Source: Cupriavidus sp.
Lineage (GTDB): Bacteria > Pseudomonadota > Gammaproteobacteria > Burkholderiales > Burkholderiaceae
Length of the DNA: 64,000 nucleotides
Assembly (NCBI GenBank): GCA_031181345.1
Contig: JAPSLC010000002.1
Location: 1-64,000, forward strand
Reading direction: 5' to 3'
The notes beneath the pieces are model-generated. The model did no database searches, was not told where the DNA came from, and saw only the letters and a program-made list of their open reading frames with translations. The translations under genes and the position numbers were made by a program. Positions 27,024 to 35,844 of the stretch are shown here, in pieces (position 1 is the first letter of the stretch; every line of letters begins with the position of its first letter).

Positions 27024-28499
27024 TCAGTTGGCCCACGGCAGCGGTTGTTGATGCAGGCCCCAGTACACGCTCTTCTGCTCCATGTACTGCAGGATTCCCA
27101 GTCGTCCCTTCTCGCGCCCCAGGCCGCTGTCGCGCCAACCGCCGAACGGCGTCGAGATCGAGAACTGCTTGTAGGTGTTGATCCAGACGTTGCCCGCCTG
27201 CACCGCGCGCGCCACGCGCCAGGCGCGCTTGTAGTCGCGCGTCCAGACGCCGGCCGCCAACGCATAGACGCTGTCGTTGGCCTGCGCGATCAGGTCGTCC
27301 TCGTCGTCGAACGGCATCGCCACCAGCACCGGCCCGAAGATTTCTTCCTGGCAGATGCGGGCGCGGTTATCCAGCCCCTCGATGATGGTGGGCGTATAGA
27401 AGTAGCCGTTTTCCAGCCCCGGCACGCTCGGCCGCACGCCGCCGGTGCGCAGCTGCCCGCCCTCCTCGACGCCCATCGCGACGAAGGATTCGATCGAATC
27501 GCGATGGCGGTCCGTGATCAGCGGCCCCATCTGGGTGCGCTCGTCGGCCGGGTCGCCGACGCGCAGCCGTGCGGCGCCCGCGGCCAGGCGGTCCATGAAC
27601 GGCTCGTACAGCGAACGCGCGACGAACAGCCGCGAGCCGGCGATGCACGATTCGCCCGACGAGCTGAAAATGCCATACAGCACGCCGTTGACCGCGTGGT
27701 CGAGGTCGGCGTCGTCGAACACCATGGTCGGCGACTTGCCGCCCAGCTCCAGCGACACCGGCATCATCTTGTCGGCGGCGATATGCGCGATGTGCTTGCC
27801 GGTGGTGGTGCCGCCGGTGAACGACACGCGCCGCACCAGCGGATGCTGCGTGATCGCATCGCCGATCACCGAGCCCTTGCCCGGCAGCACGCTGATCAGG
27901 CCCCTGGGCACGCCGGCTTCCTCGCAGATCGCGGCCAGTTCCAGCGCCATCAGCGGCGTGACCTCGGCCGGCTTGACCACCACCGCATTGCCGGCAGCCA
28001 GCGCGGGCGCCAGCTTCTGCGCCTCGCTGGCGATCGGCGAGTTCCACGGCGTGATCGCCGCGACCACGCCCATCGGCTCGTGCACGCTCATGGTCAGGAA
28101 GTCGCCGCGCGGCGGCGTCAGCGTTTCCTCCAGCGTCTCGCAGGCGGCGGCAAAGAACTGGAAGGTGCCGGCGGCGCTGGCGACCAGCGCGCGCGTCTCG
28201 CTGATCGGCTTGCCGTTGTCCAGCCGCTGGCGTTGGGCCAAGGGCTCGGCGCGAGCGCGGATCAACTCGGCGACGCGATACAGCACCGCGGCGCGCTCGT
28301 GCGGCTTGCGCTGGGCCCAGCCGCTGGTCTCGAAGGCGCGCTGCGCGCCCTGCACCGCTTCCTCGACGTCGGCGAGGCTCGCCGCGTGAAGCTCCGCGAC
28401 CACCTCGCCGGTGGCGGGATAGCGCGTGGCATAGCGGTCGCCGCCGCCCAGGCGCCATTGGCCGGCGATGCAGATGGGGAGAAGGTCTTGCGTCTTCAT
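27024..28499 (-). CDS. NAD(P)-dependent aldehyde dehydrogenase
   Basis: 491-residue ALDH superfamily enzyme. Catalytic Cys lies in SSSGESCIAGSRL, the general-base Glu in LELGGKSP, the cofactor motif in FTGGTTTGKHIA and the ITPWNSP motif in the N-terminal part. It oxidises an aldehyde to an acid. Within the operon it lies between the ring-cleavage dioxygenase and the aspartate dehydrogenase, so it may act on a semialdehyde from ring opening or on the aldehyde made by the ThDP enzyme (inference). ATG at 28499 chosen; ribosome site weak. Confidence 0.93.
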   Translation of the reverse strand: MKTQDLLPICIAGQWRLGGGDRYATRYPATGEVVAELHAASLADVEEAVQGAQRAFETSGWAQRKPHERAAVLYRVAELIRARAEPLAQRQRLDNGKPISETRALVASAAGTFQFFAAACETLEETLTPPRGDFLTMSVHEPMGVVAAITPWNSPIASEAQKLAPALAAGNAVVVKPAEVTPLMALELAAICEEAGVPRGLISVLPGKGSVIGDAITQHPLVRRVSFTGGTTTGKHIAHIAADKMMPVSLELGGKSPTMVFDDADLDHAVNGVLYGIFSSSGESCIAGSRLFVARSLYEPFMDRLAAGAARLRVGDPADERTQMGPLITDRHRDSIESFVAMGVEEGGQLRTGGVRPSVPGLENGYFYTPTIIEGLDNRARICQEEIFGPVLVAMPFDDEDDLIAQANDSVYALAAGVWTRDYKRAWRVARAVQAGNVWINTYKQFSISTPFGGWRDSGLGREKGRLGILQYMEQKSVYWGLHQQPLPWAN

Positions 28500-28521
28500 G
28501 TTCGCGTCTTGATTCGGCTGT

Positions 28522-29328
28522 TCAGATCGACACCGCATGCGCGCGGTTGCCCAGCGCGCGCACCACGCTGAACACGGTCAGCGCCGAGGTCTTGGGGTTG
28601 GCGGCAAGCGGCTTGCCGCGCATGGTCAGCTCGAAGCCGCCGAAGGCGCCGCGCGCTTCCACGTGATGGACGTTCTCTTCGACGCCCGGGTCGGCGAGCA
28701 GCTTGACAGCGGTGCGGTCCAGGCCCAGGCCGGCCAGCGACAGCGTCGCGGCGACGTTGGCATTCTTCGGATAGAGCCGTGCAGCATCGCGCGCGCTGCC
28801 CTCGAAGATCACGGTCGGCCCGTCCAGCGCGTCGAGGTCGACCCGCTGTTCGGCCGGCGTGTCCTTCCACGCGCGCGGCGGCTTGCGGCCGGTATAGATG
28901 ACTTCATCGAGGCCGCCGACCCGGGCGGCGGCCAGCGCGTCGATCGCGCCGATCGCGCCCGACAGCAGCTGCACCTGGGTGCCGCCGCGCCGTGCCGCCG
29001 CTTCCAGCCGATCGGCCAGGCCCGGCTCGGACAGCGCGCCAACCGACACCACCATGCACGGAATGCCGCGTTCGAGCGCGGGCACGATGTGTTCCTCCAG
29101 CGCGCGATGGCCGGCGCATTCGACCAGCAGGTCGGGACGGCCGTCCGCCTCGCTCAGGTGCGTGGCGACGCGGGCTTGGGGCGCCAGCGCGGACACCGCG
29201 CTGCGCGCCTCGTCCATCGTGCCTTCCGGCACGATCACCAGGTCGAACACCACGTCGGGATCGGACTTGAGCAGCTCCAGCACGCCGCGCCCGATCGCGC
29301 CGCAGCCCACCATCGACACATGCAGCAT
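28522..29328 (-). CDS. nadX: L-aspartate dehydrogenase family protein
   Basis: 268-residue enzyme with N-terminal Rossmann fold (VGCGAIGRG) and the C-terminal AspDH domain (IGAIDALAAARVGGLDEVIYTGRKP; LYPKNANVAATLSLAGLG; GKPLAANPKTSAL). It closely resembles, from memory, the characterised aspartate dehydrogenase of Cupriavidus necator JMP134. The family interconverts aspartate and iminosuccinate/oxaloacetate plus ammonia with NAD(P). Here it is embedded in a catabolic operon and not beside nadA/nadC, so a catabolic substrate is likelier than NAD synthesis. The gap to the ThDP gene is 12 bases and to the ALDH gene 22 bases. Confidence 0.9.
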   Translation of the reverse strand: MLHVSMVGCGAIGRGVLELLKSDPDVVFDLVIVPEGTMDEARSAVSALAPQARVATHLSEADGRPDLLVECAGHRALEEHIVPALERGIPCMVVSVGALSEPGLADRLEAAARRGGTQVQLLSGAIGAIDALAAARVGGLDEVIYTGRKPPRAWKDTPAEQRVDLDALDGPTVIFEGSARDAARLYPKNANVAATLSLAGLGLDRTAVKLLADPGVEENVHHVEARGAFGGFELTMRGKPLAANPKTSALTVFSVVRALGNRAHAVSI

Positions 29329-29340
29329 CGCCGTTCTCCT

Positions 29341-31113
29341 TCAGGCCGTCAGCGTGGCGCGTTCGGCGGCGCGTTCGGCCGCACCCTGCGCCGGTTCTTC
29401 CGCGGACTCGGCGGCAGACTCTGCGACGTTAACCGGCGGGCCGGCAAACGCGGTCTTGAAGCTGCCGATCGACAGCATGTCGATCTCCAGCAGGAACGGG
29501 CCCGGCTCCGCGGTGGCCTGATCGAGCGCGGCACCGATCTCGTCGAGGTGGCTGACGCGGCGATGGCGCAGCGCCAGCGCCTTCGACAGCGCCGCGTAGT
29601 CCGGCGTATGCAGGTCAACGTAGTGGCGGCGCCCGCCGTACTGCGCGTCCTGGATGTTCTTGATGACGCCGTAGCCCTTGTCGTTCATCAGCACGATGAC
29701 CAGATCGGCACGCTCCTGCACCGCGGTGGCCAGTTCGCCCAGGTTCAGGATGAAGCCGCCGTCGCCGGCCAGGCAGAAGGTCTTCTTGCCGGAGCCTGTG
29801 GCCGCCGCGCCGACCGCGGCGCCGATGCCCATCGCCAGGCCCTGGCCGATGCCGCCGCCGAGCGCATGCACGCCGGCGCGCGAATCGAAGATGCGCAGCT
29901 GGCGGTTGCCCCAGGTGCTGTTCGACACGGTGACGTCGCGCACCCAGTTGAAGTGGCGGCCCACCGCGCCCTGCAGCGCCTCGACCAGCGCCGAGTACGG
30001 ACCGAGGCCGTCGACCAGCCCCTTGATCGCGATCTCGTGGGCGCGGCGCAGGTCGCCGGCGAACGCCGGGTCGATCTGCATCCGGGCTTCCAGTCGATCG
30101 GCCAGGCCGTCGAGCACCAACGCGGCGTCGCCGCTGACAAAGTAGTCGCTCTGATAGCAGCGGCCCTCGGCGGCCGGATCGGCGTCGACGCGGAACAGCG
30201 GACGCGGCAGCTTCAGCTCGTACTTCAGCGTCTCGTTGCCGCGCAGCCGCGAGCCGACCACCACCATCGCATCGCAGGTCTGATAGAACTGCTCGACGGG
30301 CTTGTGCAGATTGAACGCGCCCAGCGAACGCGGATCGTCCTCGGGCACGATGCCGCGGCCCTGCGTGCTGGTCACCACGCCAAAACCCAGGTCCAGCAGC
30401 CGCTTGACCTGCGCGCCGGCATGGCGGGCGCCTCCGCCCAGCCACAGCAGCGGGCGGCGGGCCTGGATCAGGCGCTCGGCCAGCGCGTCCAGCGCGTGTG
30501 CCGACGGCACGTGGGTCGGCACCGGCAGCGGGCGCAGGTCGGTTGGCAGCGGAATCAGCGCGGCCTGGATGTCGATCGGAATCTCGACGCTGACGGGGCC
30601 CGTCGGCGCCGTCAGCGCAGTCTGCACCGCCAGCTTGATGGTGCTGATCGCGGTATCGGCGCTGCGCACGCGGAAGGCGGCCTTGGACACGGCCTTCAGC
30701 ATCGTCAGCTGGTCCGGCGCCTCGTGGATGTAGGCCAGGCTCTGGTCCAGATACGGCGTCTCGATCTGCCCGGTGATATGCAGCAGCGGCGTGCCCGCGG
30801 TCAGCGCCTCGACCATCGCACCGGCCGCATTGCCGGCGGCGGTGCCGGTGCTGGTCAGGCAAACACCCAGCCCGCCGGTGGTGCGCGCGCACGCATCGGC
30901 CATATTGGCGCCGCCGGCCTCGCCGCGCGCCGGCACGAAGCGGATCTTGCCGCGTTCGCCGATCGCGTCGAGGATCGGCATGTTGTGGATCGAGATCACG
31001 CCGAACGCCGCCTTGACGCCGCACTGCTCGAGGAAGGCCGCAATGGCCCAGCCGACGGTGACCTGCTGCTCGCGCGCGGCTTGTTGATCTTGTTGGGGTT
31101 GTTCGTTACGCAT
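29341..31113 (-). CDS. Thiamine-diphosphate-dependent enzyme (decarboxylase/acetolactate-synthase-like)
   Basis: 590-residue ThDP enzyme with the three usual domains. The activating Glu is in ARGEAGGANMADACAR, the central domain follows (about 205-340), and the ThDP/Mg motif is AGDGGFILNLGELATAVQ with the distal Asn in VLMNDKGYG. It belongs to the benzoylformate decarboxylase / acetolactate synthase superfamily; a 2-oxoacid decarboxylase or carboligase role would suit a lower pathway. An Ala/Glu-rich tail of about 35 residues ends the protein. The ATG at 31113 overlaps the upstream SDR stop by 8 bases (ATGCGTAA). Confidence 0.88.
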   Translation of the reverse strand: MRNEQPQQDQQAAREQQVTVGWAIAAFLEQCGVKAAFGVISIHNMPILDAIGERGKIRFVPARGEAGGANMADACARTTGGLGVCLTSTGTAAGNAAGAMVEALTAGTPLLHITGQIETPYLDQSLAYIHEAPDQLTMLKAVSKAAFRVRSADTAISTIKLAVQTALTAPTGPVSVEIPIDIQAALIPLPTDLRPLPVPTHVPSAHALDALAERLIQARRPLLWLGGGARHAGAQVKRLLDLGFGVVTSTQGRGIVPEDDPRSLGAFNLHKPVEQFYQTCDAMVVVGSRLRGNETLKYELKLPRPLFRVDADPAAEGRCYQSDYFVSGDAALVLDGLADRLEARMQIDPAFAGDLRRAHEIAIKGLVDGLGPYSALVEALQGAVGRHFNWVRDVTVSNSTWGNRQLRIFDSRAGVHALGGGIGQGLAMGIGAAVGAAATGSGKKTFCLAGDGGFILNLGELATAVQERADLVIVLMNDKGYGVIKNIQDAQYGGRRHYVDLHTPDYAALSKALALRHRRVSHLDEIGAALDQATAEPGPFLLEIDMLSIGSFKTAFAGPPVNVAESAAESAEEPAQGAAERAAERATLTA

Positions 31114-31909
31114 GACGGGAGAGTCCTCCGGAAACATCGATGTGGCTGCCCGTGGTGTACGAAGACAACGGCGAGGCAAGGAACAGGATGGCGCGCGCGG
31201 CCTCCTGCGGCAGGCCGAGACGGCCGAGTTGAATATGTTTATGCTGCGCCAGGCGCGCGGTCCACGCGGCCCAGTCCAGATGGCGGTCGGCTTCGGGACG
31301 CGCCTCGAAACGGCGGCGCCATTGGCCGGATTCGACCAGGCCCAGCAGGATGCCGTTGACGCGAATGCCCTTCGGCGCGAACTCGGTGGCGAGCGAGCGC
31401 ACCAGGTTGTGCACGCCGGCGCGGGCCGCCGAGGTGGCGACCATATGCGGCTCGGGCTGGACCGCGAGCAGCGAGTTGACGCAAACGATCGACGCGCTCG
31501 GCGATCGTTCGAGCTGCGGCAGGAAGGCGCGGGTGGCGTGAATCACCGAGAAGAACTTCAGCTGCAGTTCCTCCAGCCAGGCCTGGTCCTCGGTATCGGC
31601 GAAGGTCGAGACCCTGCCCTGCCCCGCGTTGTTGATCAGCATGTTGGCGGGGCCGAGGTTCGCTTCGACCTCGGCGGCGAAGGCACGCACCTGCTGGGGC
31701 TGCAGCACGTCGCAGGTCGCCGCGTGCAGGCGGCAGCCCGGATGCGCGTCGCGCAGCTGCGCCTCGGCGGTGGCCAGGCGGTCGGCGTCGCGGCCGCACA
31801 GCGCCACCGCGGCGCCGGCCTCCAGCAGCAGCTCGACCGTGGCCAGGCCGATGCCGGAGGAGCCGCCGGTCACGACGGCAACCTTGCCGCCGAGTTCAAT
31901 CATGGACAT
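31106..31909 (-). CDS. Atypical short-chain dehydrogenase/reductase lacking the YxxxK pair
   Basis: 267-residue SDR with a good cofactor motif (VVTGGSSGIGLA) and NNAG, Ser-containing strand (VCVNSLLAVQ) and C-terminal DVSGGLS. Where classical SDRs have YSASK, this protein has TSAARAG: the Tyr and the Lys are both replaced. It may use other chemistry, act as a structural partner, or belong to a divergent SDR branch. The ATG at 31909 has GGAG eight bases upstream; 31903 is possible. It lies between the IclR and ThDP genes of the catabolic operon. Confidence 0.85.
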   Translation of the reverse strand: MSMIELGGKVAVVTGGSSGIGLATVELLLEAGAAVALCGRDADRLATAEAQLRDAHPGCRLHAATCDVLQPQQVRAFAAEVEANLGPANMLINNAGQGRVSTFADTEDQAWLEELQLKFFSVIHATRAFLPQLERSPSASIVCVNSLLAVQPEPHMVATSAARAGVHNLVRSLATEFAPKGIRVNGILLGLVESGQWRRRFEARPEADRHLDWAAWTARLAQHKHIQLGRLGLPQEAARAILFLASPLSSYTTGSHIDVSGGLSRHA

Positions 31910-31923
31910 CTTGCTTGCTCCGT

Positions 31924-32745
31924 TCACAGGTTGACCACCTTGCGGCCGAGCTTCGGCCGGTAGTCGAGCAGGCGCGACAGCTCGCCCGCGGTGCTTCTGA
32001 CTTTCTCGACCATGCCGCCCAGTTCGTCGGGATCGATATGCGAGGCTGGGATCGTCACGCCCATCGCCGCCACCACGCGCGCGCTGCGGTCGCGCACCGG
32101 CGCCGCAATCGTCGAGATGCTCGCTTCGTAGAAGCCCTCCTGCAGCACGTAGCCGCGCTCGCGGTCGGTCTGCACCATCTCGAACAGCGCGTCGACCGTG
32201 CGCGGCGTGCCTTCGGAGAAGGCTTCCAGATGCGGCTCGGGATAGAGCTCGCGCAGCTCGGCCAGCGTCAGGTCCTCCAGCAGCACGCGCCCCAGCACCG
32301 TGGCATGCGCGGGCAGCCGCGTGCCGACGTTGACGCTGCTGGCGAACGGCCGCGGCGCCACCGACTTGGCGACATAGACGATCGAGCGGCCGTCGCGCAC
32401 GACCAGGTTGCACGGATAGCCGGTCTCGTCGCGCAGGCGGTCGAGCAGCGGCGCGCCGAGCTCGGTCAGCTCCAGCGAGGCCAGGTACTCGAAGCCCAGC
32501 CGCAGCACCGCCATGCCGAGGCGGTATTCGCGTCCGTTGTCGGTGCGTTCGACGAAGCCCAGCATCTCCAGCGTGGCGAGCAGGCGGAACACCGTCGAGC
32601 GCGGCGCCTGCAGGCGCCGGGCCAGTTCGGCCGCGCTCAGCGTGCGTTCCGCGCGGCTGAATTCGCCGAGCAGCCGCAGGCCGCGTTCGAGGCCGGGCAC
32701 GATGTACTTGTCCTGGACGGTGTCCGGCGGCAGAGGTTGGGTCAT
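31924..32745 (-). CDS. IclR family transcriptional regulator (paralogue 2)
   Basis: 273-residue IclR regulator: winged HTH (about 12-72; LSAAELARRLQAPRSTVFRLLATLE) and effector domain (about 88-262). Nearly a copy of the protein at 21629-22459. It is located inside the catabolic operon, between cupin and SDR, so expression would be self-linked. It is the best candidate to bind the GTTYYATATATGRAAC palindromes upstream of the Rieske operon, the hydrolase and the porin; IclR proteins commonly bind as pairs of dimers to two adjacent palindromes, as seen there. The ATG at 32745 gives the family N-terminus. Confidence 0.92.
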   Translation of the reverse strand: MTQPLPPDTVQDKYIVPGLERGLRLLGEFSRAERTLSAAELARRLQAPRSTVFRLLATLEMLGFVERTDNGREYRLGMAVLRLGFEYLASLELTELGAPLLDRLRDETGYPCNLVVRDGRSIVYVAKSVAPRPFASSVNVGTRLPAHATVLGRVLLEDLTLAELRELYPEPHLEAFSEGTPRTVDALFEMVQTDRERGYVLQEGFYEASISTIAAPVRDRSARVVAAMGVTIPASHIDPDELGGMVEKVRSTAGELSRLLDYRPKLGRKVVNL

Positions 32746-32831
32746 GGGAATCCGGGGTCGGGCGGGGCGGCCGCTTGCGTCGTGTGGTCGCATCGCGTCG
32801 TGATGCTTCGGTCGGCGGCCGCCGCGGGATG

Positions 32832-33368
32832 TCAGCGCTTGATCTTCGACAGCGGGTGATCGGGCGGATAGGTCGGCGTGATCGGCTTCTTCGCACCGAG
32901 CATCACGCACATCAGCGCGTCTTCCTCGCCGATATTGATTTCCTCGCGATAGACGCCCGGCGGCACCGACACCAGGTCGCGATCGGTCAGGATGGTCTCG
33001 TAGCGCTCGCCGTCCTTCTCCAGCACCAGCTTGATCTTGCCGCGCAGGATGAAGAACACTTCCTCGACGTCGGTGTGCAGGTGCGACGGGCCTTCATGAC
33101 CGGCCGGAATGATCATCGTCGAGAAGGTGAAGTGCTCCGACGGCACGGTATTGCTGTCCGCGGCCACGCCGGTGCCGCCGGTGCCCAGATAGCGCATCTG
33201 CGCCCGGCGGTACTTCGGGTCGTAGTCGGCCTGGAACTTCAGCGCGTTCCAGTCATAGCGGCGCGTGGCGAAGCGCGCGACCCGGCCCTCCATCCACTGT
33301 TCGAACGAGGCGCCCTCGGGACGGTCCCAGCTGCGCTTGAGGTCTTGTTGTTCGGAGAGATCGCTCAT
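32832..33368 (-). CDS. Cupin domain protein
   Basis: 178-residue protein with a single cupin barrel (about 85-160). Metal-type ligands are visible in the first motif (GPSHLHTDVEEVFFILRG: two His and Glu); the second motif (PPGVYREE) lacks the usual His. An N-terminal region rich in Trp/Arg/Tyr precedes the barrel. Good ribosome site (GAAGGAAATCC). It may be a small metal-dependent oxygenase or isomerase, or a ligand-sensing cupin; its position between two SDR/IclR genes points to a role in the same pathway. Confidence 0.8.
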   Translation of the reverse strand: MSDLSEQQDLKRSWDRPEGASFEQWMEGRVARFATRRYDWNALKFQADYDPKYRRAQMRYLGTGGTGVAADSNTVPSEHFTFSTMIIPAGHEGPSHLHTDVEEVFFILRGKIKLVLEKDGERYETILTDRDLVSVPPGVYREEINIGEEDALMCVMLGAKKPITPTYPPDHPLSKIKR

Positions 33369-33446
33369 TTGGATTTCCTTCGGTCTTTCGTTGTCTTCAG
33401 GGTCTTGAGGGTCTTCGGTGCGTCGGTACGTCGGTACATCGATGCG

Positions 33447-34229
33447 TCAATGCATGACAAAGCCGCCGTTCACCGCCAGAGTCTGGCCGGTCACGAAGCG
33501 GGAAAGATCGGACAGCGCGAACAGCACGGCGCCGCAGACATCGGCGGGCAGCTGCTCGCGCGAGATCGCGCGCTGCTCGCGATAGAGCTCATGCCGCTTC
33601 TGCGGGACGTACTCGGTCGCCTCGACCAGCGTCAGGCCCGGCGCCACGGCATTGACCGTGATGTTGTCGGGACCGAGCTCGCGCGCCAGCGATCGGGTCA
33701 TGCCCATGATGGCGCTCTTGCTCGCCACGTAGGCCAGCAGGTTCGGCGCGCCCCACAGCGGCGTGTCGGACGCCAGATTGACGATGGCGCCGCGGCCGCT
33801 GTCGCGCAGCGCCGGAAGGCAGGCCGTGGTCATCAGCCAGGTGCCGCGCACGTTCACGTTCATCACGCGGTCCCAGGTGGCGATATCGATGGCGCTGGCA
33901 TCGCGCCCGCCGGAGTCGGTCACTGCGGCGTTATTGACCAGGCCGTCGAGGCCGCCCAGTTCTCGCACCGCCTCGGCGGCGCAGGCCCGTACCGAGGCCG
34001 GATCGGCCAGGTCCAACGGCAGCGCCACCGCGTGCAGGCCGCGCGAGGTCAGCGCGTCGGCCTCCTGGTGCAGGCGCTCGGCGAGGACGTCGGTCATCGC
34101 GACCGAAGCGCCGGCTTCGGCGATCGCGGTGGCAAAGGCCAGGCCCAGGCCGCGCGCGGCGCCGGTGACCAGCACCTTGCGACCGGCGAGCATCGACGAC
34201 GAGTCGCCGGGAGGCTGGAACTCAGGCAT
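33447..34229 (-). CDS. Short-chain dehydrogenase/reductase (classical)
   Basis: 260-residue SDR with complete signatures: VTGAARGLGLAFA cofactor loop, NNAA, catalytic Ser in NLASDTPLWG and AYVASKSAIMG for the YxxxK pair, then NAVAPG. Start codon overlaps the Rieske gene stop by 8 bases (ATGCCTGA), so it is coupled to the oxygenase. That coupling suggests it oxidises the oxygenase product, for instance a cis-dihydrodiol to a catechol (inference from gene order). Confidence 0.9.
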   Translation of the reverse strand: MPEFQPPGDSSSMLAGRKVLVTGAARGLGLAFATAIAEAGASVAMTDVLAERLHQEADALTSRGLHAVALPLDLADPASVRACAAEAVRELGGLDGLVNNAAVTDSGGRDASAIDIATWDRVMNVNVRGTWLMTTACLPALRDSGRGAIVNLASDTPLWGAPNLLAYVASKSAIMGMTRSLARELGPDNITVNAVAPGLTLVEATEYVPQKRHELYREQRAISREQLPADVCGAVLFALSDLSRFVTGQTLAVNGGFVMH

Positions 34230-35289
34230 GGCTGGCAACTCCCGTGGCCGGCTGCAGCATCGCCACCGGCGCATCGGCCAGCTCCTGCTCGGCGCGGCGG
34301 CGCAGCAGGCGGCGCACGCGTGTGATGCCGACATCGTGCTGGTACAGCATTTCATGGTCGCGGGCGTTGGGCGCCATCGACTCGAGCACCACGCGGTCCT
34401 GCTCCAGCACGTCCCAGTGCAGCTTTTCCAGCCGGTTGCGGTAGAGGAAGCGCCAGACATCGCGCTCCCAGCCCTGGACATGTCGGGTGCGCCAGAAGAA
34501 CACCATGCAGTGCTCCTCATCGACCGGCGTGGCGACGCCGACGATGCCGAACGGACCGCCGGGGCCGACCTTCGGGCGATACGGAATCGCCAGGCGCAGC
34601 CACATCGTGCCGGTCTCGCCGAACTCGACCCAGTCGAAATTGACGCCCCGCTGGCCGGTCTTCTCGAACATCAGGCCGTGCTCGGTCTCGCGCACCGCCA
34701 TGACCGCCTGCTTCTCGCCGCTGGCCATCGAATGCGAGACCGCATGCAGATAGGCGCCGTGCATCGGGTCCATGACGTTGTCGATGGCGTAGCGGTAGTT
34801 GCAGTCCCAGTGCGCGACGCACAGAAAGTGGCTGTGCTCCGGGTTCTCCAGCTCTTCGGGCAGGCGCAGCGTGTCGGCGCTGTCGGGGCCCTCGACCGGA
34901 GCGCGGTCGCCGAACCACAGGAAGATCGCGCCGGCCTTCTCCTGGACCGGATAGCTGCGCACGCAGGTCTTGCCTTCGAGCGGGCAGCTCTCGACCGCCG
35001 GCACGCTCTTGACCTGGCCGTCGCCGCCGACCTCGACGCCGTGATACCAGCAGGCGACGCGATCGCCGAGGTTCCAGCCCATCGACAGACGCGCGCCGCG
35101 GTGCGGGCAGCGGTCTTCCAGCGCATGGACCTGGCCGGCGCCGTCGCGCCACAGCACGATGTTCTGGCTCAGGCGAGTGATGCCGATCGGCGAATGGGTG
35201 ACCGACCACGACGCGGCCACCGGATACCAGTAGTTGCGCAGGCCGGTATTGAGCCGTTCTTCGATGCGGGCTTGCTTGTTCGATTCCAT
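34222..35289 (-). CDS. Rieske non-haem iron oxygenase, alpha subunit
   Basis: 355-residue aromatic ring-hydroxylating or demethylating oxygenase. Rieske cluster ligands are seen as CPH ... CWYH (about residues 60-83) with 16 residues between. The mononuclear iron site is NVMDPMHGAYLH (N-x2-D-x2-H-x4-H). There is no beta-subunit gene, so it is of the single-subunit (vanillate/phthalate-type) class that pairs with PDR-type reductases, one of which lies in the operon at 25018. Ribosome site AAGAGAGAACAACG. Preceded by the small HTH-like gene and the tandem operator. Confidence 0.92.
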   Translation of the reverse strand: MESNKQARIEERLNTGLRNYWYPVAASWSVTHSPIGITRLSQNIVLWRDGAGQVHALEDRCPHRGARLSMGWNLGDRVACWYHGVEVGGDGQVKSVPAVESCPLEGKTCVRSYPVQEKAGAIFLWFGDRAPVEGPDSADTLRLPEELENPEHSHFLCVAHWDCNYRYAIDNVMDPMHGAYLHAVSHSMASGEKQAVMAVRETEHGLMFEKTGQRGVNFDWVEFGETGTMWLRLAIPYRPKVGPGGPFGIVGVATPVDEEHCMVFFWRTRHVQGWERDVWRFLYRNRLEKLHWDVLEQDRVVLESMAPNARDHEMLYQHDVGITRVRRLLRRRAEQELADAPVAMLQPATGVASHA

Positions 35290-35338
35290 CGTTGTTCTCT
35301 CTTGCGGGACCGCTGGGTGTCGTCGGGGGTCGTCTGGG

Positions 35339-35644
35339 TCAGGCGCCGAGGCGCTGCATCTCGGCCAGAAAGCGCGCCTCTGTCCAGGGCTGGCCGTCGG
35401 CGGTCAGGAAGCCCGCGCGGTTGAAGGCGCGCACCACGTCTTCGGGCGTCGTCGCGCCTGCCTCGAAGGCGGCTTCGAGCGCGTCGCCGAGCGCGTTCTC
35501 GTAGGCCGTCGGCAACGCCGAGCGCGTCTGCCAGACGATGTTGGGCACCTTGCCCGGCCGCTCGATATAGCCCTTGCCCGCCACGTTGTTCGGCGCGGGC
35601 TTGTCCCAGGGCGCGAGCTGCGGGTTGTAGTCGACGATTTCCAT
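35339..35644 (-). CDS. Small protein with recombinase-like helix-turn-helix region
   Basis: 101-residue protein (MEIVDYNPQLAPWDKPAPNN...). The N-terminal half is Pro/Asn-rich; the C-terminal half (TTPEDVVRAFNRAGFLTADGQPWTEARFLAEMQRL) resembles the helix-turn-helix of serine recombinases, a pattern I recall being annotated next to Rieske oxygenase genes. No catalytic recombinase domain is present. The start has a strong ribosome site (AAGGAGCAAGCGCA). First gene of the catabolic operon, about 45 bases downstream of the tandem operator. It may assist the oxygenase or act in regulation; unknown. Confidence 0.75.
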   Translation of the reverse strand: MEIVDYNPQLAPWDKPAPNNVAGKGYIERPGKVPNIVWQTRSALPTAYENALGDALEAAFEAGATTPEDVVRAFNRAGFLTADGQPWTEARFLAEMQRLGA

Positions 35645-35686
35645 TGCGCTTGCTCCTTTTTCCGATCGGCCGGTGTCTCGCTGCAT

Positions 35687-35721
35687 GTTTTATATATGGA
35701 ACAGCGATCCATGTATTGAAC
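35687..35721 (-). promoter_or_regulatory. Tandem palindromic operator of the catabolic operon
   Basis: Primary site GTTTTATATATGGAAC (35687-35702) and secondary site GATCCATGTATTGAAC (35706-35721), start to start 19 bases. Both are near-palindromes in a very AT-rich patch about 45 bases upstream of the first gene. The same pair, with the same 19-base offset and the weaker site upstream, occurs before the hydrolase and the porin. Confidence 0.7.
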
Positions 35722-35844
35722 ACGGTTGAACTATAGACCTCGGCGTTGCGGGATTGGACTGGGGTTTACCCGGGAATTGGGCGTTGGAGAGGAAAGAGGT
35801 GATGCTGTCGTCCCAGCGCGTGCGGGGACGACGACGACGTCCGG

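Noticed and set aside
28537..31359. 940-codon plus-strand open frame opposite AspDH and the ThDP enzyme
   Set aside because: Same antisense effect of high GC third positions; no ribosome site or recognisable domain, and two real enzymes lie on the other strand.
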